This document shows positions 1 through 13,820 of a DNA stretch of 64,000 bases, piece by piece. Both the position numbers and the translations under genes were made by a program. The notes beneath the pieces were generated by a model. That model ran no database searches. It worked only from the letters and a program-made list of their open reading frames with translations, and was not told where the DNA came from. Position 1 is the stretch's first letter; each line of letters opens with the position of its first letter. The DNA comes from Zonotrichia leucophrys gambelii (taxonomy: Eukaryota > Chordata > Aves > Passeriformes > Passerellidae): positions 44,808,585-44,872,584 of the forward strand of contig NC_088170.1 in NCBI RefSeq assembly GCF_028769735.1. The letters run 5' to 3'.

Positions 1-310
1 CCATCACATTTAGTCATGTGATGTGAAAGATATTAGTTTGCCTGCACTGCGTGTATAATTCACTAGCAAGCTTATATAGCCTAGACTGGATCTCCTCTTG
101 GGCTTTTAGTTTGTTTCCAATTAATGACTCTTGGCATACCAATAAAGATAAATAATGTGATAGATAAGTAATTTTCAGAGTCCATTTCCTGACATTTCTA
201 ATCAAAGCTGTTTTACACAAAAATGTAAAGTGCCTTCAGCCACTGAACACTAGCAAAGATCACCTAAACAGATCTCAAATAATTTTTTGACAAATAACCT
301 GTGTAGTGGT

Positions 311-360
311 CTCACATATATGTTTTATATATATCTCACATATATATCTCACATATATAC
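311..360. repeat. Short tandem repeat, 13-bp unit rich in AT
   Basis: The 13-base unit atctcacatatat occurs twice in perfect tandem at 333-345 and 346-358. A partial related copy lies just upstream (311-321), separated by a TA-rich spacer. It is simple-sequence DNA with no sign of function. Confidence 0.8.
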
Positions 361-473
361 TATCCCTGGTATCCATTGAGTTTGGGGATATCGTTATAGG
401 GTTATAAAAAACCCCATAAGATGATGTATATTATTTTTCTTATATTACTTGTAATTCCATAAACATATGGAAT

Positions 474-606
474 GTGTGTGCATGTGCATTTGTGTGCATG
501 TGTGCATACCTGTATGTATGCATTTGCCCAAAATGTACACATATATATATATGCATATTTATGTACATATGTGTGCATATATGTATTAATTTATATACAT
601 ATATAC
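474..606. repeat. Imperfect TG/TA microsatellite
   Basis: Alternating purine-pyrimidine sequence made of TG, CA and TA steps with interruptions (gtgtgcatgtg, atatatatatgcat, catatgtgtgcatat). It reads as an old, decayed (TG)n/(TA)n array. An open frame runs through it only because the repeat lacks stop codons in one frame. Confidence 0.85.
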
Positions 607-1042
607 CACTGAAAGCAGGTGTTCAATTGCAGTTCACGGCCTTTTTCCAAAAACAAAACCATCCTTTTACAGTCATCTTGGTCCTCCTTTATTCACTGCA
701 CAGCACAAGACTGATCAAAAGGGTAGAGAGAGCAATAACTTCCATAACCCCTAAAGGTAACTCATGTAAATCTTGGCTGAAATATATTGGGGGAAATGAA
801 ACACTATGCACTGCAGTTTCCCATTTTGTGTTTGTTCTGTGAATAGACTCCAACTCCAGGACCATTAGACCAAAGTATTTCATGAGCTAAATCCAAATTA
901 GCAGCAGGCAATAGCAGCTTTATTGCTGATGGCTGTTACGACCTGATTATTAAAATTTTTAGAGAGATGCCTCTACATGGATTAAGGTGAAAATGAGACC
1001 ATATGCCAAAGTCAAAAGTATGGATTTTATTTAACAGTAAAC

Positions 1043-1077
<35 letters not shown>

Positions 1078-1130
1078 CGCTAGGAAAAAGTGTGGGGAGA
1101 AAAAGAGAGCAACAGAGAGAGAGAGATTAA
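1043..1130. repeat. Compound (GT)n(GA)n microsatellite with purine-rich tail
   Basis: A perfect (GT)9 run at 1043-1060 passes directly into a GA run at 1061-1077. This is followed by gcgc and then a nearly pure purine stretch with a second GA run to about 1127. The alternating GT part and the mirror-like polypurine part are the classes of sequence able to adopt Z-DNA and triplex DNA respectively. The array is likely to be length-polymorphic. Confidence 0.9.
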
Positions 1131-1320
1131 CTAGAAAATATCACCACTTCATGGGTTTCCATAGTGTCCAGTTAATCTTCCTCTACTCTTCTTGGTGGTG
1201 AGAGTCTTGGAAAACATAGAGTTCAATGGGTTAATACACATTTGGTCCAGGTGGGAAAACCTAGGTCCCTCCCTGGAGGGGAGTTTGACACTGTCATGCA
1301 ACAGACCCTGAATCTGTTGC

Positions 1321-1345
1321 ATCACTTTGCATCACTTTGCATCAG
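1321..1345. repeat. 10-bp tandem duplication
   Basis: The 10-base unit atcactttgc is repeated twice perfectly and followed by a partial third copy. This is most easily explained by replication slippage. Confidence 0.8.
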
Positions 1346-2081
1346 ATATAGTGCTCTGGTGCAAGGCCTCAGGATTGAGTCTGGGAGGTGCTTTGGGAGT
1401 CTTTGATGAATTATGACACCTCCTCAGCTGCTTCTCATGGAAATGTCCCATATGGATGTGGCCTTCCTAGGGATGGGATATGTGGTTATAACTGAGCCAG
1501 TTTGTGAAGGGAGGATGGGTGCTCACTCTCTCTTATCAGAGGTTATTCCAGGCACCCAAAAACTCTCCTCCTCTCCCCTTGGTTGTGGGGAAGTGTGTAC
1601 TAACCTGGCCTCAGCAGATGAGCGTGTGTGCTGTGGCGTCCCCACCCTGAAACCAGCCTGAGATGATTTTCAGGACAGCTGATGGGTTTGGCTTTCTTCT
1701 GGATACATTATTCTCTTTCAGCCCTGTTGATTTCTCCCCAGGCCTGAGATAATTGGAAAATAGTGTCACCATTATCTTATCTCAAGTTCCTTTAGGTAGG
1801 TTAACTCACAGTGGGAAGTTGCCCTCAGGAGTCATACTCAGGGAGGGGAGAGCTTCGGTGATTGCAGCTTCTTTATACAGTTTTCCCATAATGGCCAAAA
1901 AGTCCTTCATAACAACGTTTAAGCCATTAAACATAACATTTCAGTTCTGAAAATCGTGAAATAACTTCACATTCCAGCAGTGCAATTTAAAATAAGCCTC
2001 ACTTGTTTCTCATGACCATGGCTTGCAGGCACTGCACAGATGTATATTTTTCATATTTTTTGTCCCTTTGGGATATGGTAT

Positions 2082-2655
2082 TGCCATGGTTTAACATCAG
2101 TAGGCACCTAAGCAACACCTGGCTGCTCAGTGGATCCCCTCAGGGAGGAAGGGTGGAGAGAATCAGAAGTGTAAAGGACTTTGGTAAAGACGGGTGAAAA
2201 GGTAAAGCCAAAGCTGAAGACCCAAGCAAAGCAAGAGAGGGAATTCATTCACCACTTCCCATGGGCAGGGGGGTGTTCAACCATTTCCAGGCAAACAGGG
2301 CTCCATCACAGGTAGTGGTGACTGGGAAAGAGGAACACTGTTACTCCAAAGGTCTCCCCTTCCTTCTTACTCCCCAGATTTTATTGCTGAGCACAACAAG
2401 GTAGTCTGTGGTGTTCCTCTGGTCACTTGAGGTCAGCTGTCTTGGCTGTGTCCCTCACAAAACTCTCAACAAGCCCCAGCCTCCTTGCTGGTTGGACAGA
2501 ATGAGGAGGAACGGAGAAAAGACCTTGAGTCTGTGTAAGCTCTGCTCTGCAATAGATAAAATATCTGTGTAATCCACATGATTTTGCTCACAAATGCTCA
2601 CACATGCCACTTGCCATGGAAAAAAATTAACTCCATCCCGGCCCGAACCAGTACA
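2082..2655 (-). mobile_element. Solo LTR, avian ERVL-type endogenous retrovirus
   Basis: Read on the minus strand, this begins near 2655 with a tgtactggttcgggc-like start and a gagttaatttt motif. It then has a U3 region and a TATA-like aataaaat near 2379-2385, and ends with a gatgttaaaccatggca terminus at 2082. I recognise the order and wording of these blocks as a common bird LTR family whose ends read TGTGCTGGTTTTGG and GGTTAAACCACGACA. The copy at 40675-41085 is the same family on the other strand. No internal gag-pol sequence and no clear target-site duplication is visible beside the proposed ends, so it looks like an old solo LTR. The family name and class are from memory; the ERVL assignment is less certain than the LTR call. 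Confidence 0.8.
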
Positions 2656-3763
2656 CCTGCTTTCATATATTTAGGCAAAATAAATTCTACATTCTTCCCA
2701 AAGAATCTGAAACTTTTTAATTTTCTCCCCAGTGAATATTAGGACAAGTTAGGACCTCAACAAACTTCTTTTTGAGTTTCACTTCTATTTATATGTCCTT
2801 ACCATTGCAAAAAGTTTACATGAAGTTTTTTGTAGCTCAGAGTTGCTAAAAAGAGTCAACTCTTTGCTCTCAGATTATCTGTTCATTACTGAGTGTTCTA
2901 TCTACCATTTTATAGGATCTTCTACTGCTGAGATTTACAAATGTGGAAAACCTGCTGCAGTCAGACTATATCTAAATATAGTGTTTCTGTAACTATTTTA
3001 GGTTTTTTATCTTGTTTCTCCTTCTTCTGTTCCTGAGTTGTTAGTATTATTGGAGATAGCATCAAATCCATCAAGAATTTCTCTTTCATTTCCCACTGTG
3101 TATGCAAATACTGTTTTAAAACTTATTTTGTATGCAAGCTAGATTTGCAATTGGCTGGTGATATGTTGCATTACTAAAAAACAGGGTAAATATTTAGTTT
3201 ATGAGTATTGCATTTGTTGTTATTTATAGATAACTTGACACAACTTCTTAAAAGATGATTCTAAAAAATTAAAACTGGTGTCCCTTTTACATCCAATTGT
3301 TTCTTTTTAACTTCAGAAAACTTTTTCCCTTTTTCTGTGTTCCAGCTGCTAAGCCTGGTAAATAGTTTGTTATGGAATAAGTATCAAGCTAGTCCTTGAT
3401 GTCTGTAGGCTAAGATCATTAGGATCAAAGGAAAACTGAGTCTCTGGAACAAACAGAAGTGTTCTAGGCTAATGTTTGGCTATCTTTCAAGTATAAACAA
3501 AATTATACAGTTTTTTGCTGTATTGGCCAACACAAAAAATGCAAAAAACACAGATGCCAGAATGACACAGCTGCGTGTTTATGTCTACTAATCCACCTTA
3601 TTAAAATTCAGTGCTACACACTGGGAAACAATCTACTCCCATGTAAACTAAGATAAACCTGTGATTTCAAATAAGAATAAAATTTGGCTTGATTCACTGT
3701 TTCTCTTTTATTCCCTAAGTGTTTGCTCTTGCTTTGCAACCAAACTCCCTCAAAACAGTCAGG

Positions 3764-3815
3764 ATTTTTTTGTTGTTTGTTTGTTTGTTTGTGGTTTTTA
3801 TTTGTCTGTTTGTGG
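3764..3815. repeat. T/G-rich (TTTG)n simple repeat
   Basis: Runs of tttg units interrupted by short variants. The reverse strand is an (AAAC)n-like tract. A 61-65 codon open frame on each strand passes through it and is an artefact of composition. Confidence 0.8.
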
Positions 3816-6173
3816 GATCATTTCTGTGGCATTTTATACTCATGCCTGTTTTAGTTAGCAGTGTTAAGAACTGACATAGTGAAGATGCTTGGTATAGCAT
3901 AGGAACTGACCACTACTATGTGAATGAATATTTAGCAAAGTTTATATCTCAAACATAAACCCTGTCTGTGATCTTTCAAAACTCTTCTTGTACAGAGATC
4001 TCTACTTCTCTAGCAATTACAGCACTGCTTAAGCTGCATAATGTCTATGTTCAAGTCTTCAGTTTTTAAAGCTCTAATTTGAATTTTCATTGCAAAATTT
4101 TTGCAAAATGCCATGAGAATCTTCCAGTTATTTCTTTACACAATCCTTTATTTCCACTCTGTCTTGAGCTAATTTAGACACAAGTTTAGAAAAATAGAAA
4201 CTGAAACTGCTTTGAGGATGAAGGTGATGTTTCCATATGCTAAGATGCTGGTCATGCAAAATGAATATTAATAATGCTCATGGTCTTATAGAAGTCATAA
4301 ACCTTTGAAAGACTAGGTTCTGATATTTTTGTGAATCAGAATAGCAGGAGTGGACATTTACCTAAAACAATGAATCAGGAATCCTTAACTCAGGTTGAGT
4401 AGCTTAGAATTTTTTTTTTTTTGTGGAAAATTACCTGCACCTATGAAAATTAAACATCATCATTGCCATTTGTAGAAAAAAAATTGAGTACATTATCACA
4501 CAGAGAATAAGTTAAGATGATAAATATTTCAAAAGGCAATAAATTAAACCAGGACAAATTCCAGCAATGTCATGCTATTCTCAGAGTTCTGAATCATATA
4601 TTTTCAAACATATATTCAAAACAACCAGAAAGACATACTTGGCTGAAAATATAATTAGTATGTATTTTATGGAAATATTTTTATAAACAGGAGATATTAG
4701 CATCTTTTTATTTCAAAATGTGTGGAGCATCTCTAAATCCAGTGTGGTTTTCATGTTTCTCTGATAAAGGCCTTTCATCTGCGTCTTGAGAACTTAGATT
4801 CTGTCCTTACTGAAAGGAAAACAAAAGCAGCTTAAAGAGCTTAAAACCCTGATAACTGTATTAGAACAGAAATTCACAGAATAATTGGTCATAAATTAAA
4901 TTACATGGAGTATGTAGGGTGAAGAAGATCACTGCAAACAGAGTGAGTATAGGGGGTTAAGCTAAGGTCACTAGAAACTGCAACTGCACAGTGAGGGAAA
5001 AATGGTATGAAAATGTGTCAGCAGAATAAAAGTGTTGGGATAATTGTCTTGACCTCCACAAAGCTTTGAAGACGTGATACATAAAATGGCAAAGGTATTT
5101 GCTGAAGCTGAGATATCAATTTTTTATCAGAATTTTATAAATTTTATATCAGCATTTTGTAATAGAAATTATCAAAACTGATCACAGTTTGCTGATGCTG
5201 GTGTTTACAATTTCAACCAGAATCTGAAAAAAATAAACACCATTTCATGGAAGTACAGCTGAGTGAAGAGAGGTTTAAAAAATCAGGTATTCAAAACCTA
5301 ATAACCACAAGTACTTTAGAATTCTGTTGGCAGAATACAGAAAATGTAGAACAATGCTTAATGATCAGGTACATTAAAAACTACAGAACAATGCTGTAGT
5401 CATTGTGCGATCTCCCATCTAAATAATTCACTTGGATTTCTTGAAGAACAAGAGGGTTTTACATACTCTGGCAGTTTTCAGAAAATTGGGAAATGGTGAA
5501 TATTAGAATAGATGAATATCATATAATAGACTTTTAATGGAGCAAAGCAGTGGAAAACTGCAGAAAAAGAGCCAGTATTGAAGATAAATGTACTAAATGT
5601 GAAGAAAAGTCCATGAATATCTGGCAAGAGCTGAGACAGTGCCAGGTCTGCAAAGGAAAGACATTAGCATTAGTGTTAGACTTTGGTTTAAGATTCGAAT
5701 AACAGCCTGAACTGATCAGTCTTAATGAAGGCTATGAAGTAACTTCAAATGCTTTTAGCCATGGCAGAGAATAAGAACCACAGTAGTTTACAGAGCTGAA
5801 TGCATTGTGCTTCATTTCTACAAAGGACTCCATTTAAATGCAAAGGGAATTTCTGCAGCCCATCTGACAAGGGGTGATTTCACTGTCAGAGGAATGCACT
5901 GCATGGCCTTCACCATTGCAAACCCGTTCTCTGGATATTATGCTGAAAAACTTAGTTGCCTTTGCAACTAATTTTGTTACTTTATAACTAATTAATGTTA
6001 TTTTCTATTTCCGTATTGTGAAATACACACTTTTCTCATGTTGCATATGCAGAAGCGCAGGTAGTTCAGGTTATGAGAAATTATTCAAGGGAACCATTTC
6101 TTCCTTGAAAAAAAAGTGTCGAAAATGCATTCTTTTGGCACAATTAAATATTAGAAAATAGAATGGAATAATC

Positions 6174-6204
6174 CTTTTGAAAGCATATAAAGTGCTTTCA
6201 AAAG
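6174..6204. repeat. Perfect 12-bp inverted repeat with 7-nt loop
   Basis: The left arm cttttgaaagca (6174-6185) and right arm tgctttcaaaag (6193-6204) are exact reverse complements, separated by tataaag. No flanking transposon ends or longer precursor-like stem extend it, so it is recorded as a hairpin of unknown meaning. Confidence 0.85.
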
Positions 6205-8058
6205 TGTGAATTAAAGCTGGGACTGGACCTCAAGAGGTTTCTGCCCTTGTTTTTGTCAGGGCAGAGGCCTGGATGTGATTTTTTGACAGGTGCTCCTTTT
6301 TGCACCATTTTCTATTTAAAAGTCATTCATATCCTGAAGATCTGTAAGCTTAATTCCCCCATGCTTTCAAATTTGCAGGGAGTTCATTAGCTAGGGCGAG
6401 CACCATACAATCATACAAAAATAATATTTAACATAATCTTGTTATTTTGAAAATTATGCTACAAAGTGTGATTCATGGGAAGAACGATCAGGAGAGATTT
6501 TGGGCGCTGCTTGCCTAGGTATGGATTAGCAAATCCTATTTCACTGGTGTCACTGAAGTGGCATGCACATATACAAACACTGGAATGGAGTCCAGCTTTT
6601 TATTTAAGCCAAGGATTTTCTGTGCTACTAAAAATGTTTCAGAACAGCTAAGGCTAATCATTCAGAGCAATACCAGAGTAGGACTGAAGCACCTGAACAG
6701 CTGGAATGAAGGAGTGAAGATTATATTTTTCTCTATCACACACATGCACATACACACTCTTACTGTAGTCTGTGGGAAAAAAATTTCTTAGTCTAGAAAT
6801 GGGTCAAGCTAGATGGTGTTAAAGCTTATCTACATGATACTTCTGTTCCTGGGTCTTTGGTTTTCTGTCAGGAATCAACATCAGGAAATTTTTTACTGAT
6901 GCTCATTTGGAGCCAGTGCTCAAATTGCCTGTGGGGAGCTAATCCCTCCTGCTGACCCATTCACTAGGTAAGCAAAGACAGTGGCTGCTGTGATTCATTC
7001 ATTGCTTAAATTTAGACAGAATCTAGTGTTCCTTTCTCTTGGATCCAAGTATTAATAACAAACTGCTTCATTACATCACCTTGCACTCTGTTTCCTCTGA
7101 AGTTGATGATTCCTGTAACAATTATAAACTGCAGTTTAAATTAATGCACATGCATTTTGGAATGTAGATTTAAAAATATCTTAAATGTCAATAGTAATAT
7201 GAAATTTAGAGAATGATTTCCACCGCTCCAGTGCTTTCTGGGGCTATTTTCAAGGTTTCTTTTCAAAAGTACTTCAATGAAAAATACTGAAAATATTTTC
7301 TTAAAGATTTTTACTCTGCTTTTTAAAAGAGAAAGTGTGAAAGAAGCGACATGATGCCTTTTTCATTGTCACAGGGCTTGCACACTTTGCAGGATCAATG
7401 ATTCAACACAGCATCAGAAAGCCATTAAGATGTAGCTGCCAAAATGGGCTTTGAAGCACAACCACCAACTCAGAAAGACAGAAAAGGCCCACATACTGTG
7501 TAAGGAAAGTCATATCTGTGTAAAGATCTCTTAATGTAGGCTAACCAATTGACAGCCTCTGCAGGTATAGAGGTGTTTTCATCTTTGTGGTCTTTTGTAT
7601 TTGCGTTAATGATACAACCTGTATATAGTGTAAACATGAAACTAAGAGTACATCTATGCTTCCTCTCATGCATTCTGAGTAGACCATTCAAGTCAATAGA
7701 TGGTCATATTGTGTCAAAATAAACCTATTTTGTAAATCTTTGCAGTAGAGGTATATGCACTCAAACCAGGCTTTGAGTTGTAACTCTTTCTCTATTAACA
7801 ACATTGATGTTGAAATACATTTTGCAGAAATCCAGGTTTATTGATTTCAGTGTATATCAGCGACAAGAACAGGCTCAACTTGCATCTTAAAAATAATAAA
7901 TAGAAAGCCACTCAGACTATGGAGATCTAAAAGGTTGTCTAGACTGTTTCTGAGGTTTCTTAATGACTGCTAATGAAAAATTACACATTTCTCACTTCTA
8001 CATCTTGGACTGGGAGGAATAAAGGAAATTTTTAAAATGGTAATGTCCTGCATTTTCC

Positions 8059-8079
8059 TTTTTTTTTTTTTTTTTTTTT
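8059..8079. repeat. Homopolymer run of 21 T
   Basis: An uninterrupted T tract, equivalent to a poly(A) run on the minus strand. It could be slippage, or the tail of a retroposed copy lying to its right, but no recognisable body follows. Confidence 0.9.
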
Positions 8080-11000
8080 CTCTACTGCTGTTTCGTGGTG
8101 TACCATGAGAATTTTAAAAGTAATCCCTGCAATCCTTATCTGTCATGGAAACAAATTCATTCACTGGGTGGCTGAGCAACATGAGGAGAAATAAATTTCT
8201 CAGAAGTCTATCCCCGGAAGGCTGCTATCCATTACTGTTACAAGTTTGCAATGGAAATGGCTTTGCTGCTACGCAGAGAGTATGATAAAATTTAAGGCCC
8301 TGTGAAAGATGCATTAGAACAATAAATATAGTTCAAATAATGTATTAGGGACAAAATATTGCTGAATGTGATATCTTTACTTATTCCAACAATATTTTGA
8401 GTTTATCAAAGTAAATGGAGAATTCCTTAAATCTAGAAGTTGACCTAGAGAGTAAAAAAAGTGAAAAATTACGCACAAATTGATGCATTCACATAGCATG
8501 GGGATTAGCATTTTTTCACTTTACCTATATATAGCACCTAGAGTGCCTGACTCTCTGGCAGATATGATCATCATAAATCAGAAGATTCATCATAGTCAGC
8601 TACCTGATTCTATCCTAACTCTTCCAGATGTTCACTGTCTATACTTTAAAAGCACATTATGGATCATTTTCATCTTTTCAACCAGGAATATCAAAGCCTT
8701 TACGATTACAATTATAGTCTGATCAAACACGGCACAGAGGAGCCTCAGCACACAGCTTTATTTACAACAAAGCACTTATTTATATCTCTGAAGATGTGTG
8801 TTAGAATACTCTTTCTTTAAGTGGGACTTAAGAATAAGCTTAGCTGCAGGCATTGGCTTTAAACCTGCACTGAATTGTGGGTTAATGGCAGTTGTATTGC
8901 AAGTTTGTTCTTCTTGCAGATAATTCCAGCTTTATAATATTTACACTGACATATTATGTTCAGTTTGATTGAATACCAGATGGATATTACAATAAATACT
9001 TTATTGAAACAGCAACTTGCCCTTTGAAAGTTTTACTAGGTTCCTTAAATTTCAATTCACTGTTGATTTTTAAATATGAAGAGAAAGAAAACTGTATCTT
9101 GTCTGAATAAGTAAGTATAACAAAATTTCAGTAATAAAAAAATTATTTTGTCTTTCTCATTTTTTAGCAGAAGAAAGTAGATTAAGATATTTAGATAAAT
9201 ACTTAACCTTAAATAAAATTTTCCCCTAAGAAGGGTTTCTTGCAAGGTAACTTCTTGGGATATCAGTCTGTGTCTGAGTAGCAGACATTATGCAGCATTA
9301 GGCTTTAGAGTTTTGCACTGTTTTGTTCCCACTTGACAAGGCCTCTCCCTGCACAACCCACCTTTCTTTTGCAGGACACCAGATGTTAGATATAACCTGT
9401 TGCTGACATAACATGCTGCACACAGTCTGCCTCTCTGCTCTAGGGTGTGTTCCTGTGGTTCAGCCCAGGTGGTGAGTACTTTGTATATGCACAATGTCTT
9501 GAGTTCAATGCCTGAAAGTTCAGACTGCCACGGTCACTTCATCATCGCGCTTCAGATAAGGCTGCTGGTGATCTGATCTTCTAATTTAAACTCTCTGCTG
9601 GGTATTTTCTGGGGGGAAGGGAAGGATGATGGTGTGGGGAAATATGCCTAGCAATGTTCTTACAATGCTTACTCTATGGCGTTTTATCCCCGGAAGTTAG
9701 GAATTCACCACAAAATGCCAGGCTTTCTGAGATGTATTTCCTGCCCATTCTGGTTTCACCTTTTGTAAATCAGATGTGTCTCAACATGTCAGGCTGGACA
9801 GCTCAACCTGTCCTAATTCTTCCTGCACAATATGACTATTTTGTTGTCTTCCATGGATATTTGCACCGCTCGTGCTAGCAATATACATTCAAAATTGTTT
9901 CCCACTTTTTAATCCCTTTCTTTTGTGTGGCAAGTTTGCCCCTTTCTCTGCAAAGGGTCTTTGAGGCAACAATTTCTTGCTTCATGGGAATACACAAGCA
10001 CCTGAAAGACAAACAGCCAATTGTCCTTGACTATTACACTGACCACTTCTCAACAATGGTTTTTATTGAAGTTTTAAACCATTTTTTTGGTCAGAGTAGC
10101 TGCCTGAAATGCAATTCAATAAGCTATCCAGTGCAAGTTAGGTGTTAGCAAAAAATACAAAATGAATTTCCTACTACAGATGCATTTTGAAATTTGTAAA
10201 ATGGACATTAGACCTGTTTAACATTGCAGGGCATCAAGAGTATAAATTGTGAGGGGGATCAGACAGCTCTGATTCTTTTTTTCATGCACTTGGTAGTGAA
10301 AGAGTGCAACATGATAAGCCTGTACTTGGCAAAGACAATGAAATATAGTTTCCCCAACTTCAGTGAGCTCTGTGTGCATCATACACTTCAGCTTAATTTT
10401 GTGCGCTTCAGAATAAAATATATAGTTATGTTGGGGTTTATAAAGTCAGAATGTTATTTTCTAGCTAGGCAATGTTCATGTGTTACTGGGACAATGGCAG
10501 GGAATTACAGGGAACTTCCTCCTTTCTGAAATTACACAGCTTCTGCAGGGTAACTTTCTCAAAGTTAACACTTGCTCTAAGTTATGGCTATACAGGTAAG
10601 GATTTCAGCAGAACCAAATACTTTGCAGCTAATAGGATGGAATCACACTTCTTCTAACTCTCTGCTAAGGAACAAAATTCTTTATGTTCATATTTGATTT
10701 TTCTAGCCTGCCTCACCTCTCTTACACTTCCATTTCAGTCAATTGAATATTTTAGCCTAACCTACCCTTTGGCTCCAATAAAAGAAAAATGAAAAACTAT
10801 TGGCATACATTGATCTTCTCTCTTTCCATAATCCCTTTGTCAATGTCAAAAGGAATAAAAAGTTACAGTGGCCAATTGTAGGATACCAGCATATCTCAGG
10901 TGAATGAGAGATTAAAGAAGGAAAAGTTTCCATGGCAAATGAAAAGACAGCAGTACTTGCTAATGATTAATTTTTAGATATTATCTAAATCCAGTTTATC

Positions 11001-13770
11001 TAATCTACCTCACAAGATTTAATTATATTTGCATTTAATTAAAATGGAAAGCCACTTCTGCCATAAAACACTGTAGAACTGTTTCAACTATTCTATTTTG
11101 ACTGCTTTTTTATTAAAACATTTTTATTAAAAATTTTTGTTTATTAAACAAAGATTCCAACTTGCGCTCATCAATTAATATTGATATTACAAATGATATT
11201 AAGTGATATCAAACATTTCTGAGAGGTACATAAATGAAGACTTATGCTTTCCTCCAAAATACCTAAATATTTTTATCAAGAGGTCTGGAATTTATACAAC
11301 CATGGTTTAGCAACCAGTCAGAATATCATGGTCATGTTAGAGCTAGTGAATGAATCCACGTAAAAATTAAAAATGGGTGGTGGTCGTAAAAGGTAATTTT
11401 TGAATATAATGACTGAATGTAGTAGCAACTCAACCATACATTTTGCATAATTTTCTTGAAGATTTTTCAGTGCAGTTTGAAAAGAGTAATGAAGGAGTAA
11501 CGTATGTTTAGAATTTTCCTCCCAGCAGGATACAAAAATATTATGAGCAGAGACATGAGATGTGGTAACCTGCATGTCTTAAAGTACTACTCTAAGATGA
11601 TCTATTTTATAGGATATCCGTATACAAATACCTCTAGTGAGGGACCTAAAAATTTTTTATTTGACTAGCAAATTCCTTCTACTTTAATGTGAATCTTTTT
11701 ATCCTAATGTCTAAATCATAGTGCAAAGTGTCAAGCATTATTTTTTTTTCAATTTCTTTCATAATATAAACCAATATCCTTCTTGCAGGATATTTGATTT
11801 GATGCTATAATTGAAAATGGTTTCTGGATGAGTACCATAGACAACTTAAGCACAATCAGATGGAAGATCAATATCTTGTTATGCATTCATGGATACTTGA
11901 GTTTGGTGTAAAAGGACTAAAGCATAATTGAGAGTCAGAAGTTGCATAAAAGTAAATCTCATTACATTACCTGTCAAGGATACTATGGAGATTTTAAAGC
12001 TTATTACCTGTGTCTAAAATAATCTCTCTTGTGAAATATGCAGGTAAGAAAGAAAGCACTCTAAAAAACCACTGAGAAACGTGTCAAAACCAAGTCTGAC
12101 AAATACCACAGAATTTCACTGCTGCTACTGAGATAGACTTCTAATATATGAAAAATATGTAGAGTCCCCCTCCAAAGAATGCACATTTTCCATTCCAATG
12201 TATTATTATTATCCCCTCAGTAATTTATATTCAGAACTCTGAGCTTTAAACTCTGACTCAATTTGTCAGGCATCTTTAAAAATGAGAAAGTCAAACCTTT
12301 TACGGATTCTAGATCAGAAGAATACGGAGACTTCTTAGAAAAACTGTTGTTATTTTTTCTTCTTTCGCGTTAGTAAGGAATTATCTGTAGAACTAGCACT
12401 TCCTTCCAACTACTGATGATAAATGTTTCAACAATGTTATGAAACAATCAAAATATAGTAAATTCCCACAAGTAATCTGAGCCATGAAAGCTCATTGCAA
12501 GTTTGAGTTAACATGTGTTTAACATCAAGATTTGTCACTGATTTACCTACATTACTTTTGCCCTGAAATAAAAATCCCTATCTGGTTAGTCAAAAGTGAT
12601 CAGCTCATGATACCTGGACTGTTAAATTTGTATCACCCTTTATGTACTGCCCACAAGAAACAAGGTAAGTTGTAGATAGGTTATTAATTCTAGTTGCTGC
12701 TTGTCATTCTAGACTCCAGTCATCCTTTTTTTTTAGGAGTGTAATTCCCTTTTTGGCTCCATAAAGTCTGTACACTGGCAGGGGAAAAGATGATTTTAAA
12801 TGAAAGCCTATTTCATGAAAATTTAGACATACCTAGGAAAATATTAATGTAAACCACACAGAGACATCTCTTCCTCTAACTTTGTGTATCTGTGCAACAT
12901 GATAGACATAAAGTCACAGTCTAATTTGAAACACTTTATGAGTGTTTGGATTAAAGACTGGTGTTTGTAGATACAGCTCTCCATTAGCCCAGGAAGAATT
13001 AAGAACTGCCACTTGTTCCTTACTCTTTTTTTTTACCTTTGCTCTTCTAGGAACAGCTGCCTTTCTGCAGGGTGTAATTTAAATATTCTTGACCCATATA
13101 GAATCTCTCTTGTTTCGCTGGTATTGAAAACACAAATTCTGGCGTGTATTTTAGAAATTTCTAAAAGGTGAAGAAAGGTCATATTGACACATCTATCAGC
13201 TTGAGCTTGAAGACACTAAGGGATGTTTTAGTAGGCTGTCAATGCTTGAAGCATCTCTCTCTGTTGCAGAAAGGCACTTGACTAAGATTGGGTTCCTGGT
13301 AATTGTACAACTGTTTAACTCTCTGCAGTAAATTGCCCATCCTAAATCTACCCCACAGCTTTAAACACTCTACTACACTTCCTCAGCCATCAGAAACTAA
13401 TCTGTACCAGTTTTCAGGCATGTTCTGTTCTATGTGAGAAGATTTTGCCAGCAGTAATAATCATTTGCTACACATTTCTACAAAATTTAAACACAATAAG
13501 ACCTGCATAGGTCAAGTACTGTCTCATAAAATATTAAATTAAACTATTGGCAATTTGAGAATGCTAATTTTAATCAAAACTGTGTCTGAGGTAAAAAATA
13601 AGCTTTGCTCAGAATAGATAGAGAATAAAAAGGCCATAGAGGTCTTGTATTTTCATTTCTTCTTCTTCTTGCCTTGATTTTAGGTAAACAGCACTCAAAT
13701 GGTTCTCCAGTAATTTTGATGTTTTGATGAATGTTATTGATCTGTAACTCCTCTAGGTCAGGCTATCAAT

Positions 13771-13820
13771 TTATATATATACATATATAAATATAAATAT
13801 ATAAATGGATATATACATAA
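13771..13820. repeat. AT-rich low-complexity tract
   Basis: Imperfect alternation of TATATA, ACATATA and AATATA units. It is simple-sequence DNA without other structure. Confidence 0.85.

Larger units (their letters stand above)
1..2081. other. Noncoding stretch with low-complexity tracts, no gene recognised
   Basis: This stretch contains AT, TG and GA simple repeats (listed separately) and otherwise unassigned sequence. From about 1190 to 1700 the base composition is noticeably richer in G and C than the surroundings, but I recognise no gene or repeat family there. Open frames of 60-120 codons occur; the longest (474-842) is made largely of translated TG/TA repeat and is not credible as a gene. 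Confidence 0.6.

Noticed and set aside
474..842. 122-codon plus-strand open frame
   Set aside because: Its first half is translated TG/TA microsatellite (Cys/Tyr/Ile-rich) and the rest has no domain, so it is a composition artefact.
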